Shown here: positions 27,191 through 35,095 of the stretch, piece after piece
Layout of the letters: the number at the start of each line of letters is the position of its first letter
How positions within the stretch are numbered: position 1 is the first letter of the stretch
Source: Pseudomonas sp. RIT-562
Lineage (GTDB): Bacteria > Pseudomonadota > Gammaproteobacteria > Pseudomonadales > Pseudomonadaceae
DNA length: 64,000 nucleotides
Direction of reading: 5' to 3'
NCBI RefSeq assembly: GCF_026241895.1
Contig: NZ_JAPJIV010000014.1
Location: forward strand, 1 to 64,000
The notes under the pieces: model-generated
Seen by the model: only the letters and a program-made list of their open reading frames with translations
Databases searched by the model: none
Told to the model about the DNA's origin: nothing
Translations under genes and position numbers: made by a program

Positions 27191-27340
27191 GGATAAGCTC
27201 GACTACGCATGTTCCAGCAAGCGTAGTCACTGCCGGCAGTCTGTCGACGCCTATGATTGAGACATGTCAGGGTTTGACTCCGGGCGCTGCCTGACCGAAG
27301 CTGACGCCTTTGCACAAGCTTGTCAGCAATGGATTCCTGC

Positions 27341-28396
27341 ATGCCCCAGTCCCGCCGCTACCTGATCATCAGCCTCTGCGTGCTGTTCGCCGTCGTGCTT
27401 GCCTGGTTTTTCCTGCGCAGCACCACCCCCCAAGTCCCTCCTGCGATCAAGCGCGGTTACAGCGAAGCGCTGGAGCAGGCCCGCGCCGGCAAACCTGGCG
27501 CGGCGCGCGTGCTCTATCAACAACTGGCGCGCCCGGACATCTCTGACAAGCGGCGAATCTGGCTGCATGCCGAGCTGCCTAACTACCCAAGCTCGGTCGC
27601 CCTGAAACTGGCGGATGCGGACTTGCAGCATGAATCGCCTGCAGTGCGCGTGGCCGCCATCAAGAGTATTAGCGCCCTGGTGCCCAACGGCCAGCGCAGC
27701 CTGTTGATCGGGCCGTTGCTCGATGACGGCGATCAGGCCGTGCGCAATACCGCAGTCAATGCCCTGCTCGGCCTTTCGCCGGATGACCTTGGTTTGTATT
27801 TCGGGCCACTGGAACAGGCGATCGACGCCTGGGAGTTGGACTTGCAGGCTCAGCCGCCAAGTGCCGACAACTATTACCAGCTGGCTCGCCTGCACCTGCA
27901 TAACGGTGACCTGAAGGAAGCACAGCAGGCTCTGGACAACACGTTGCGCCTGGCCCCCGCGAACCTGCCGGCATTGGTGATGCAGATCGATGTGCTGGAC
28001 CGCCAAGGCCAGAGTGACGCCGCCCGCCTGCTGCTGGCCAAACAGCTCAAAGCCCAGCCGGACTCGGCGTACCTGCAGCATGCCCTGGGTATGTGGCTGT
28101 TGCATCACGGGCAAAGTGAGTACGCGGTGTTGGGGTTATCCAAGGCGGTCGAACTGGAGCCCGATAACAAGGACTACCGCTATGACCTGGCCACCACCCT
28201 GCATGATGAGCAGGAGCTGGAAGCGGCGCAGAAACAGCTGCAGGAGATCGTCCAACGCCACCCCGCCGACCGTCGGGCCCGGGTGTTGTTGATCAATTAC
28301 TGGAAGGAAAGCGGCCAGTTGCAGAATGTGCAGATTTTGCTGGCGCAGCTTGAGCAGATGAATCCGGATGATCCGGCATTGCAGCAGGGGCTTTGA
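27341..28396 (+). CDS. Membrane-anchored TPR protein
   Basis: About 351 aa. An N-terminal signal anchor (YLIISLCVLFAVVLAWFFL) is followed by a periplasmic region with HEAT-like helices (SPAVRVAAIKSISALV, DQAVRNTAVNALLGL) and then at least four TPR units (YQLARLHLHNGDLKEAQQAL, LQHALGMWLLHHGQSEYAV, YRYDLATTLHDEQELEAA, RARVLLINYWKESGQ). I take the ATG at 27341, which has GGA 7 nt upstream; a TTG at 27320 and an ATG at 27329 are in frame. A scaffold for protein complexes at the inner membrane is likely; no specific partner is visible. Confidence 0.83.
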   Translation: MPQSRRYLIISLCVLFAVVLAWFFLRSTTPQVPPAIKRGYSEALEQARAGKPGAARVLYQQLARPDISDKRRIWLHAELPNYPSSVALKLADADLQHESPAVRVAAIKSISALVPNGQRSLLIGPLLDDGDQAVRNTAVNALLGLSPDDLGLYFGPLEQAIDAWELDLQAQPPSADNYYQLARLHLHNGDLKEAQQALDNTLRLAPANLPALVMQIDVLDRQGQSDAARLLLAKQLKAQPDSAYLQHALGMWLLHHGQSEYAVLGLSKAVELEPDNKDYRYDLATTLHDEQELEAAQKQLQEIVQRHPADRRARVLLINYWKESGQLQNVQILLAQLEQMNPDDPALQQGL

Positions 28397-28416
28397 TGCC
28401 GCGTACACCCCGCTTC

Positions 28417-28519
28417 CCGTAGGAGCCTGGCTTGCCAGCGATGGCGCCCCCAAGATCGCCATCGCCGGCAAGCCGGGCTCCTACGGATTTGAGTCGAGCC
28501 CAAATCCCGCATACATCCC
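28417..28519. repeat. REP doublet B with conserved tail
   Basis: CCGTAGGAGCCTGGCTTGCC and GGCAAGCCGGGCTCCTACGG form an inverted pair (28417-28486). A further ~33 bp tail (TTTGAGTCGAGCCCAAATCC onward) is nearly the same in the copy at 47002-47103, so the repeated unit is longer than the palindrome. Confidence 0.88.
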
Positions 28520-28525
28520 GAACTC

Positions 28526-28614
28526 TGTAGGAGCAAAGCTTGCTCGCGATGGCGGCTATACATTCATCATTGATGCTGAATGACAAACTGCGATCGCGAG
28601 CAAGCTTTGCTCCC
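28526..28614. repeat. REP doublet C
   Basis: A 21-bp perfect inverted pair beginning GGAGCAAAGCTTGCTCGCGA and its complement, separated by about 42 bp, only a few bases after doublet B. Confidence 0.9.
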
Positions 28615-28619
28615 AAAAT

Positions 28620-28655
28620 AGCCAAAGCCCAAAATTCAGCCAAAGCCCAAAATTT
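28620..28655. repeat. Two tandem 18-bp repeats
   Basis: AGCCAAAGCCCAAAATTC followed directly by AGCCAAAGCCCAAAATTT. They sit between REP C and the KaiC-like gene; no function is evident. Together with REP B and C they fill the 377-bp gap before the KaiC-like gene. Confidence 0.85.
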
Positions 28656-28773
28656 GCCAAAACCTGCAATCAGTGTGGAACCGTAGTGATGGCACAAGGT
28701 CAAGTGATCAGGCAGTCCGAGCAGGCACTTCAGGCCTGCGGCCTCGCTTCCCCTAGTCATGAGAGGGCTTTTT

Positions 28774-30276
28774 TTGTCTACATCTAACGAGTTGTTCAGT
28801 GCAAAGGCCGCCACCGGCATCGAGGGTCTGGATGACATCCTGGCCGGTGGATTGTCCCGCGGACATGTGTTTTTGCTGGAGGGTGAACCCGGAACCGGCA
28901 AGACCACGGTGGCTTTGCATTTTTTGATGGCCGGCGCTCGAGCCGGCGAGCGCTCGTTGTACATAACGCTCTCGGAAACCGAGCGAGAGTTGCGCCAAGG
29001 GGCGCGGTCCCACGGTTGGGAGCTGGATGAAAATATCCATATCTTCGAGCTGACCCCACCGGAAAGCCTGCTGAACGCCGAACACCAGCAGAGCCTGCTG
29101 TATTCCTCCGACCTGGAACTTGGCGAAGCTACCCGGCAGATTTTCGAAGTGGTCGAGCGCGTCAAGCCGACCCGCGTGGTGCTCGACAGTCTTTCCGAAA
29201 TCCGCCTGTTGGCCCAGAGCTCCCTGCGCTACCGCCGGCAGATCCTCGCCATCAAGCACTACTTCGTGCGTTACGACGCTACCGTCGTGCTGCTGGACGA
29301 CCTGACCACAGAATCCTTGGACAAGACCGTGCACAGCGTGGCTCACGGGGTGATTCGCCTCGAAGAGCTGACGCCCAACTATGGCGCCGAGCGCCGGCGG
29401 ATTCGGGTGGTGAAATACCGCGGCCAGAAGTACCGCGGCGGTTACCACGACTTCACCATCATGGGCGACGGTGTGCATGTATTCCCCCGCCTGGTGGCGG
29501 CTGAACACCGTGGTAAGTACATTCGGACGCAATTGACCAGCAGCATCAAAGAACTTGATGCGCTGCTCGGCGGCGGTATCGAAACTGGTTCCAGTACCCT
29601 TATCTTGGGCCCGGCGGGTACCGGCAAGTCGCTGATCTCGATGATCTTTGCCTCAGCGGCAGTGCTGCGCGGGGAAAAGGCCGCGCTGTTTATTTTCGAC
29701 GAAGAGCTGGGGCTGCTGTTCGAGCGCATGAAGAACATGGGCATCGACCTCAAGGCCCTGCAGGACACCGGCAACCTGCTGATCGAGCAGGTAGACGCGG
29801 CCGAGCTGTCCCCTGGCGAGTTTTCCCACCGGGTGCGCCGCTGCGTCGATGAGCGCGGAATCAAGACTGTGGTCATCGACAGCATCAACGGCTATCAGGC
29901 CGCCATGCCCGAAGAGAATGCGCTGGTGCTGCATATGCACGAATTGTTGCTGTACCTCAACCGCCAGGGGGCGGCGACATTCATGACGGTGGCCCAGCAC
30001 GGCCTGGTTGGCGACATGCAGGCACCGGTGGATATCACCTACCTGGCCGACACGGTCATCCTGCTGCGCTATTTCGAAGCGCTGGGCAAGGTTCGACGGG
30101 CGATTTCGATCATCAAGAAACGCACCGGCAGCCACGAATCAACCATCCGTGAATACCGCATCAGTGGCAAAGGCATGACCATCGGTGAACCGCTGGATGC
30201 GTTCCAGGGGGTCCTGCGCGGCGTGCCCACGTACATGGGGGCCAGCAAACCGCTGCTCGGGGATGACGCTCCGTGA
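28774..30276 (+). CDS. KaiC-like double RecA-domain ATPase
   Basis: 500 aa with two RecA/KaiC domains. CI: Walker A EGEPGTGKTT (residues 36-45) and YITLSETERE where KaiC has the catalytic Glu pair. CII: Walker A GPAGTGKSL (about 270) and FIFDEELGLL. The C-terminal strand ITYLADTVILLRYFE corresponds to the KaiC phosphorylation loop. I choose the TTG at 28774 because GAGAGGG lies 6 nt upstream and the protein then starts MSTSNELFSAKAATGIEGLDD; the ATG at 28759 adds only MRGLF. No kaiA or kaiB is present. The gene overlaps the following kinase gene by 4 nt, so signalling through that kinase is likely; a clock role is not supported. Confidence 0.9.
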   Translation: MSTSNELFSAKAATGIEGLDDILAGGLSRGHVFLLEGEPGTGKTTVALHFLMAGARAGERSLYITLSETERELRQGARSHGWELDENIHIFELTPPESLLNAEHQQSLLYSSDLELGEATRQIFEVVERVKPTRVVLDSLSEIRLLAQSSLRYRRQILAIKHYFVRYDATVVLLDDLTTESLDKTVHSVAHGVIRLEELTPNYGAERRRIRVVKYRGQKYRGGYHDFTIMGDGVHVFPRLVAAEHRGKYIRTQLTSSIKELDALLGGGIETGSSTLILGPAGTGKSLISMIFASAAVLRGEKAALFIFDEELGLLFERMKNMGIDLKALQDTGNLLIEQVDAAELSPGEFSHRVRRCVDERGIKTVVIDSINGYQAAMPEENALVLHMHELLLYLNRQGAATFMTVAQHGLVGDMQAPVDITYLADTVILLRYFEALGKVRRAISIIKKRTGSHESTIREYRISGKGMTIGEPLDAFQGVLRGVPTYMGASKPLLGDDAP

Positions 30277-31943
30277 CGGCTCCGGTGGTAATGTCCGAGC
30301 GCGCGATCATTCTCGCGCCGCTGGGACGTGACAGCCAGATCGCCCTGATGATGCTCAACGAAGCTGGCTTTTGCGCAGTCATTACCCGCGACCTGCCGTC
30401 CCTATGCGATGAGCTGGTCCAGGGTGCGGGATTGTTGCTGATCTCTTCAGAGGCGTTGTTGGGCGGCGATCTCGGACCGCTGATGGCGCTGATTGAACAA
30501 CAGCCTGCCTGGTCGGACCTGCCCATCGTGTTGCTGACCTATCACGGCGGTCCGGAGCAAAACCCGGCCTCGCGTTTTGGCCCGCAACTGGGCAACGTGA
30601 CCTTCCTCGAGCGCCCTTTCCATCCGGTGACCTTGATCAGCCTGGTGACCACCGCATTACGCGGCCGCCGACGACAGTATGAAGCCAGGGATCGGTTGAT
30701 CGACCTGAGCCAAAGCGAGCTGCGCCTGCAGACCACCCTCGAAACCCTGGAACAACAGGTCGAGGAACGCACCGCGCAGCTGCGCCACAACGAAGAAGTG
30801 CTGCGCCAGTCGCAGAAAATGGAAGCGGTGGGCCAGCTCACGGGCGGGATCGCCCACGACTTCAACAATATGTTGACCGGGATCATCGGCAGCCTGGAGC
30901 TGCTGCGCCGCCGACTGGCCCGTGGCCGCACCGAAGATCTCGACAGCCTGATCGACCTGGGCGTCACTTCGGCCAATCGTGCCGCCGGCCTGACCCACCG
31001 GCTGTTGGCGTTCTCGCGCCGGCAGTCGCTGGATTCCAAGCCGGTGGAGATGAATGCCCTGGTGGTGTCGATGGGTGAACTGCTGCAGCGCAGCATCGAC
31101 GAAACCATTCAGCTGGACATGCAACTCGATCAGCGCCTGTGGGTGGCCGAGGCTGATCCGAATCAACTGGAGAGCGCCCTGCTGAACCTGGTGATCAACG
31201 CCCGGGACGCCATGCCCAATGGTGGCAAGCTGGTGGTCAAGACCAGCAACGAGCATCTGGATGCGGCTTTTACCGACGCACACCCCAACCTGGAGCCGGG
31301 CGACTACGTGATGCTCAGTGTCACGGATAACGGCTGCGGCATGCCACAAAGCACCATCAGCCGGGCGTTCGATCCCTTCTTCACCACCAAACCCATCGGC
31401 CAGGGGACCGGCCTGGGCCTGTCGATGATCTATGGGTTCAGCAAACAGTCACGCGGGCATGTCGCCATTAGCAGTGAAGTGGGCGTCGGCACCACCGTGA
31501 GCTTGTACCTGCCGCGTTTTGGCGGTGATGTCCCGCAGTACTGCCCGGTGGATGCACCCCATGCACCCTTTGCGCAAAATGGCGAAACAGTGCTGATCGT
31601 TGAGGATGACCCGGCGGTGCGAGTGTTGGTGAGCACGGTGTTGAGCGATCTGGGCTATGCCTATGTGGAAGCCGGCGACGCGGACAGTGCCCTACCGATT
31701 CTGGACTCGACGCAGCGCATCGACCTGATGATCAGTGATGTTGGGCTACCCGGAATGAATGGGCGGCAGCTGGCGGAAATCGGTCGGCAGTTCCGCCCTG
31801 GGCTCAAGGTGCTGTTTATCACCGGCTACGCCGAACACGCGGCAGTGCGCGGGGGGTTTCTGGACCCTGGCATGCAGATGATCACCAAGCCGTTCACCTT
31901 CGACCTGCTGACGGCGAAGGTGCGGGAGATGATTCATATCTGA
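30273..31943 (+). CDS. Hybrid histidine kinase with degenerate N-terminal receiver
   Basis: 556 aa, starting at a GTG that overlaps the KaiC-like stop (GTGA); ATG at 30291 is an alternative. Residues about 10-125 fold like a receiver but the phosphoacceptor Asp is replaced (LLLISSEAL). A coiled coil (about 130-175) leads to the HPK4-type dimerisation motif GGIAHDFNNMLTGIIG with the phosphorylatable His, then HATPase boxes NLVINARDAMPNGG, VTDNGCGMP, FFTTKPIGQGTGLGLSMIYG. A C-terminal receiver (about 430-555) has intact DLMISDVGLPGMNG. No membrane segment: a soluble kinase, presumably controlled by the KaiC-like protein. Confidence 0.92.
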   Translation: MTAPVVMSERAIILAPLGRDSQIALMMLNEAGFCAVITRDLPSLCDELVQGAGLLLISSEALLGGDLGPLMALIEQQPAWSDLPIVLLTYHGGPEQNPASRFGPQLGNVTFLERPFHPVTLISLVTTALRGRRRQYEARDRLIDLSQSELRLQTTLETLEQQVEERTAQLRHNEEVLRQSQKMEAVGQLTGGIAHDFNNMLTGIIGSLELLRRRLARGRTEDLDSLIDLGVTSANRAAGLTHRLLAFSRRQSLDSKPVEMNALVVSMGELLQRSIDETIQLDMQLDQRLWVAEADPNQLESALLNLVINARDAMPNGGKLVVKTSNEHLDAAFTDAHPNLEPGDYVMLSVTDNGCGMPQSTISRAFDPFFTTKPIGQGTGLGLSMIYGFSKQSRGHVAISSEVGVGTTVSLYLPRFGGDVPQYCPVDAPHAPFAQNGETVLIVEDDPAVRVLVSTVLSDLGYAYVEAGDADSALPILDSTQRIDLMISDVGLPGMNGRQLAEIGRQFRPGLKVLFITGYAEHAAVRGGFLDPGMQMITKPFTFDLLTAKVREMIHI

Positions 31944-31971
31944 CACCGGACGATCTTTTGATTTTGTCTTA

Positions 31972-32054
31972 TGTAGGAGCTGCCGAAGGCTGCGATCTTT
32001 TGATTTTTTTAACGTCAAAAGATCGCAGCCTCGTTGCACTCGACAGCTCCTACA
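31972..32054. repeat. REP-type inverted repeat D
   Basis: TGTAGGAGCTG...CAGCTCCTACA with a nested inner pair GGCTGCGATCTTTTGA / TCAAAAGATCGCAGCC. A partial extra copy of the inner block (CGATCTTTTGATTTTG) lies just upstream at 31951. It separates converging signalling genes and may act as a bidirectional transcription stop. Confidence 0.85.
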
Positions 32055-32071
32055 CAGCTCCTGCGCCGCTC

Positions 32072-32449
32072 CTATGAAAGCATGTCCTGCATCAACTCCT
32101 GCAACACATCCAGATCAAACGGCTTGCCCAAAATCGGGGCTTTACGGGTAATCGGGCTGTCCGTCTCGCGGATCTCTTGCGGGTAGCCGCTGATGAAGAT
32201 CACCTTGAGTTCCGGTCGCAGCTTCACTGCGGGCTCGGCAATCTGCACGCCGGAAATGCCGCCTGGCAGGCGAAAGTCGGTGATCATCATGTCCAGGTGC
32301 GGTTTGCTGGCGAGGATGGCAAACGCTTGCTCACCGTTTTCCGCTTGCAGCACGCGGTAGCCCTCCCCCGATAAATAAGCGGACAACACCATCAATATCG
32401 AGGGGTCATCCTCGACGACAAGTACTACATCTTGCGCATCTTCACTCAT
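32072..32449 (-). CDS. Single-domain response regulator
   Basis: 125 aa from MSEDAQDVVLVVEDD; the frame is open upstream but lacks domain sequence. A stand-alone receiver: acidic pocket VEDD, phosphoacceptor Asp in MMITDFRLPGG, Ser in IFISGYP and Lys in ILGKPF. No output domain, so it passes phosphate or binds a partner protein. Last gene of the five-gene minus operon, 77 bp after the receiver-kinase gene. Confidence 0.9.
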   Translation of the reverse strand: MSEDAQDVVLVVEDDPSILMVLSAYLSGEGYRVLQAENGEQAFAILASKPHLDMMITDFRLPGGISGVQIAEPAVKLRPELKVIFISGYPQEIRETDSPITRKAPILGKPFDLDVLQELMQDMLS

Positions 32450-32526
32450 GGGAAGCCTTTGTTCGGTCAATAGCTGCTGATACGACCCTGGGGTCGACCA
32501 GAGGTTGCGTTTATCTGGCTGATTTC

Positions 32527-33708
32527 CTACAGCGGCAGACAAACGCGAAACAGGGCGCCTTCGCCAATCCGGCTTTCGACGGTAATAGTCCCGCCATGGG
32601 CAGTCACAATCTGCTCTGAAATAAACAGGCCCAGGCCGAGTCCGGCGACGGCGTGCTTGGCCGTGACGCGCTCGAACTGCTGGAAGATCCGCTTCTGGTT
32701 CTCTTCACCGATGCCGATCCCTTGATCCCGCACTTCGACCCGCGCCTGACCGTTGTCACTGTACACCTTCACGGTGATGGGGCTCTTGGCGCCGTACCGT
32801 AAAGCGTTGGTCAACAAGTTTGAGATCACTTGTTCGATGCGAAATTCATCCCAATTGCCCACCACTGGTTCATCGGCGTCCAGGGAAACCGAAGATTCGG
32901 CAGCGTCGATTTGCGGGGCGAAGTTTTGCAGCAGTCCACGCACCAGGGCCGAGAGATCAAAACGGCTGGGACGGATCGACAGTTTGCCGGTGCGAATGCG
33001 CGAGACATCCAGCATGTCTTCAATCAGGCGAATCAGGCTCTTGATCTGCCGTTCATCGCGATCAACCATGGCGTGCATCTTGTCCAGGGTAAAGGCGGCT
33101 GCGTTATCCCTGGCCAGGTGCATCTTGCGCAACTGGGTTTCGAGGATCAGGCCATTGAGCGGAGTGCGCACTTCGTGGGCGACGATGGACATGAAGTCAT
33201 CGCGCATGCGCACGGCCTGCTCCAGCTCCAGTTGGGTGTTCTGCAATTGCTCAAGCAGCGCTTCCTGCTCGCGACGGCTTTGCTCAAGCGCCTCGACCTG
33301 CTGCTTCATCGCCTTGCTCTGGCGATAGAGGTCGACGAACACATTGACCTTGCTCTTCACCGCATGGATATCCAACGGCTTGTGCAGGAAGTCCACGGCC
33401 CCGCTTTCGTAGCCCTTGAACGCGTAGTTCAGCTCGCGACCGGCGGCGCTGACGAACACGATCGGGATGTTCCGGGTCTTTTCCGTACCGCGCATCAACT
33501 CGGCGAGCTCAAAACCGTTCATGCCGGGCATCTGCACGTCGAGAATGGCCATGGCGAATTCGTGCTGCAGTAGCAGGGACAAGGCCTCGTCAGCGGACAA
33601 GGCTTTGTAGACAGTACGGTCTTCGCGCTTGATCAGCGCTTCAAGCGCCAGCAGATTCTCCGGCAGATCGTCGACGATCAGCAGTTTGGCTTGAATATTA
33701 CTTAGCAT
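32527..33708 (-). CDS. Receiver-histidine kinase (REC-HisKA-HATPase)
   Basis: 393 aa. N-terminal receiver (residues about 8-125) with DD pair, phosphoacceptor in AILDVQMPGMNG and Lys in FLHKPLD; coiled coil about 130-175; HisKA H-box SIVAHEVRTPLNGL (about 185); HATPase boxes NLLTNALRYGAKSP, VRDQGIGIG and GLGLGLFISEQIV. No membrane segment. The receiver at the N-terminus suggests it is fed by an upstream phosphodonor. Its start overlaps the cheB-like gene by 7 nt. Confidence 0.92.
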   Translation of the reverse strand: MLSNIQAKLLIVDDLPENLLALEALIKREDRTVYKALSADEALSLLLQHEFAMAILDVQMPGMNGFELAELMRGTEKTRNIPIVFVSAAGRELNYAFKGYESGAVDFLHKPLDIHAVKSKVNVFVDLYRQSKAMKQQVEALEQSRREQEALLEQLQNTQLELEQAVRMRDDFMSIVAHEVRTPLNGLILETQLRKMHLARDNAAAFTLDKMHAMVDRDERQIKSLIRLIEDMLDVSRIRTGKLSIRPSRFDLSALVRGLLQNFAPQIDAAESSVSLDADEPVVGNWDEFRIEQVISNLLTNALRYGAKSPITVKVYSDNGQARVEVRDQGIGIGEENQKRIFQQFERVTAKHAVAGLGLGLFISEQIVTAHGGTITVESRIGEGALFRVCLPL

Positions 33709-34283
33709 GCGATTCGTTCCAGCTCGACAAGCAGACGGCCGATGCCGTGGATGGGGAGAATGTGGTCCGGCTGGTGGGTGGCCAATGCCGCCAACGGCAT
33801 GGTGGCGACCTGTGCCTCCTCGGGGTCCTGGACGATGGTCAGGCCGCCGCGCTGCTTGACCTGGGCCAAACCGCTGGCGCCGTCGCGGTTGGCACCGGTC
33901 AACAACACGGCGGCGAGATTCACGCCATAGGCGTCCGCTGCGGACTCAAACAGGTAGTCGATGGCCGGGCGCGAATGGTGCACGCGAGCTTCCAGGCTCA
34001 GGGAAAAAGTCCGGTCCTGTTCCACCGAAAGGTGATAACCGGGCGCGGCGAAGTAAAGGGTGCCCGCAACGATCGGGGTCTTGTCACTGGCCTCCAGCAC
34101 CGGCATCGATACCCTGCGCGCAAACACTTCTACCAAGTGACTGCGACGCTCATCCGGCAAGTGCAGCACCACGATGATCGGCAGCGTAAACCCTACGCGC
34201 AGCGGACCGAGGATGTTCAGCAAGGCTTCGACACCGCCCGCCGAAGCGCCGATCACGATGGCTTCTATCGAAGAATTGCTCAT
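33702..34283 (-). CDS. CheB-type methylesterase domain protein
   Basis: 193 aa, only the C-terminal esterase/deamidase domain of CheB; the usual N-terminal receiver is absent. Catalytic Ser lies in VIGASAGGVEAL (residues about 11-22), the His in VVLHLPDERRSHLVEVF and the Asp in LLTGANRDGASGL. In chemotaxis the enzyme removes methyl groups from receptor glutamates. Here it sits beside CheR among kinases with no receptor gene, so a different methylated partner, possibly the large kinase's coiled coil, is plausible. Overlaps cheR-like by 4 nt. Confidence 0.9.
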   Translation of the reverse strand: MSNSSIEAIVIGASAGGVEALLNILGPLRVGFTLPIIVVLHLPDERRSHLVEVFARRVSMPVLEASDKTPIVAGTLYFAAPGYHLSVEQDRTFSLSLEARVHHSRPAIDYLFESAADAYGVNLAAVLLTGANRDGASGLAQVKQRGGLTIVQDPEEAQVATMPLAALATHQPDHILPIHGIGRLLVELERIAC

Positions 34284-35095
34284 GATTTGCGGTAGATCCG
34301 TTCTTGTTTGACCAAGGGTTCAAACTGCTTGCCGAAGGCCGAGAAGTCCGGCGTTTCCTTGCTGCCCAGCACCAGGAAGCCACGGTGACACAGGGAGTCG
34401 TGAAACAAGCCAAACGCCCGGTCTTGCAATTTTTTATTGAAATAAATCAATACGTTACGGCACGAAATTAATTGAGTTTCTGAGAATACACTGTCGGTCG
34501 CCAGGCTGTGATCGGCAAAGGTCACGTTCTCACACAGCGACTTGTCGAAAATCGCATAGCCATAGGCCGCCGTGTAGTACTCGGAGAACGAGCGTTGGCC
34601 ACCGGCCTTCTGGTAGTTGGCGGTGTAGGCCCGCACATTTTCCATGGAGAAGATGCCTTGCTTGGCCTTGTCCAGGGAGCGCGGGTTGATGTCGGTGGCG
34701 TAAATGATGGTGCGATCCAGCAAGCCTTCTTCGCGCAGCAGGATGGCCATCGAATAGACCTCTTCACCGGTGCTGCAGCCGGCGATCCAGATCTTGATCG
34801 AGGGATAGGTCTTGAGCAGCGGCACCACTTCCTGGCGAATGGCCAGGAAGTGCGACGGGTCACGAAACATCTCGCTGACCGGAATAGTCAGCAGCTGCAG
34901 CAATTGCATGAACGCAGTCGAGTCGTGCAGGACTTTTTCCTGTAGCGCCGAGATGGTCGCGCACTCGAACTGGCCCAGAGCGTGCTGGACCCGGCGCTTG
35001 ATCGAAGCGCCGGAATAGTCGCGAAAGTCGTAGCTGTACTTGAGGTAGATCGCCTCGATCAACAGCCGCAGTTCAATTTCGGTATTGGCTTGCAC
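34280..35095 (-). CDS. CheR-type protein methyltransferase
   Basis: 271 aa from a GTG start (VQANTEIEL) whose G is the last base of the preceding stop (TAGTG); a start further upstream would lie inside the large kinase gene. N-terminal CheR helical domain (IYLKYSYDFRDYSGASIKRRV), then an SAM-binding fold with IWIAGCSTGEEVYSMAI (motif I), TDINPRSLDKA and LISCRNVLIYF. It methylates glutamate side chains with S-adenosylmethionine. Paired with a CheB-type esterase in the same operon. Confidence 0.92.
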   Translation of the reverse strand: MQANTEIELRLLIEAIYLKYSYDFRDYSGASIKRRVQHALGQFECATISALQEKVLHDSTAFMQLLQLLTIPVSEMFRDPSHFLAIRQEVVPLLKTYPSIKIWIAGCSTGEEVYSMAILLREEGLLDRTIIYATDINPRSLDKAKQGIFSMENVRAYTANYQKAGGQRSFSEYYTAAYGYAIFDKSLCENVTFADHSLATDSVFSETQLISCRNVLIYFNKKLQDRAFGLFHDSLCHRGFLVLGSKETPDFSAFGKQFEPLVKQERIYRKS

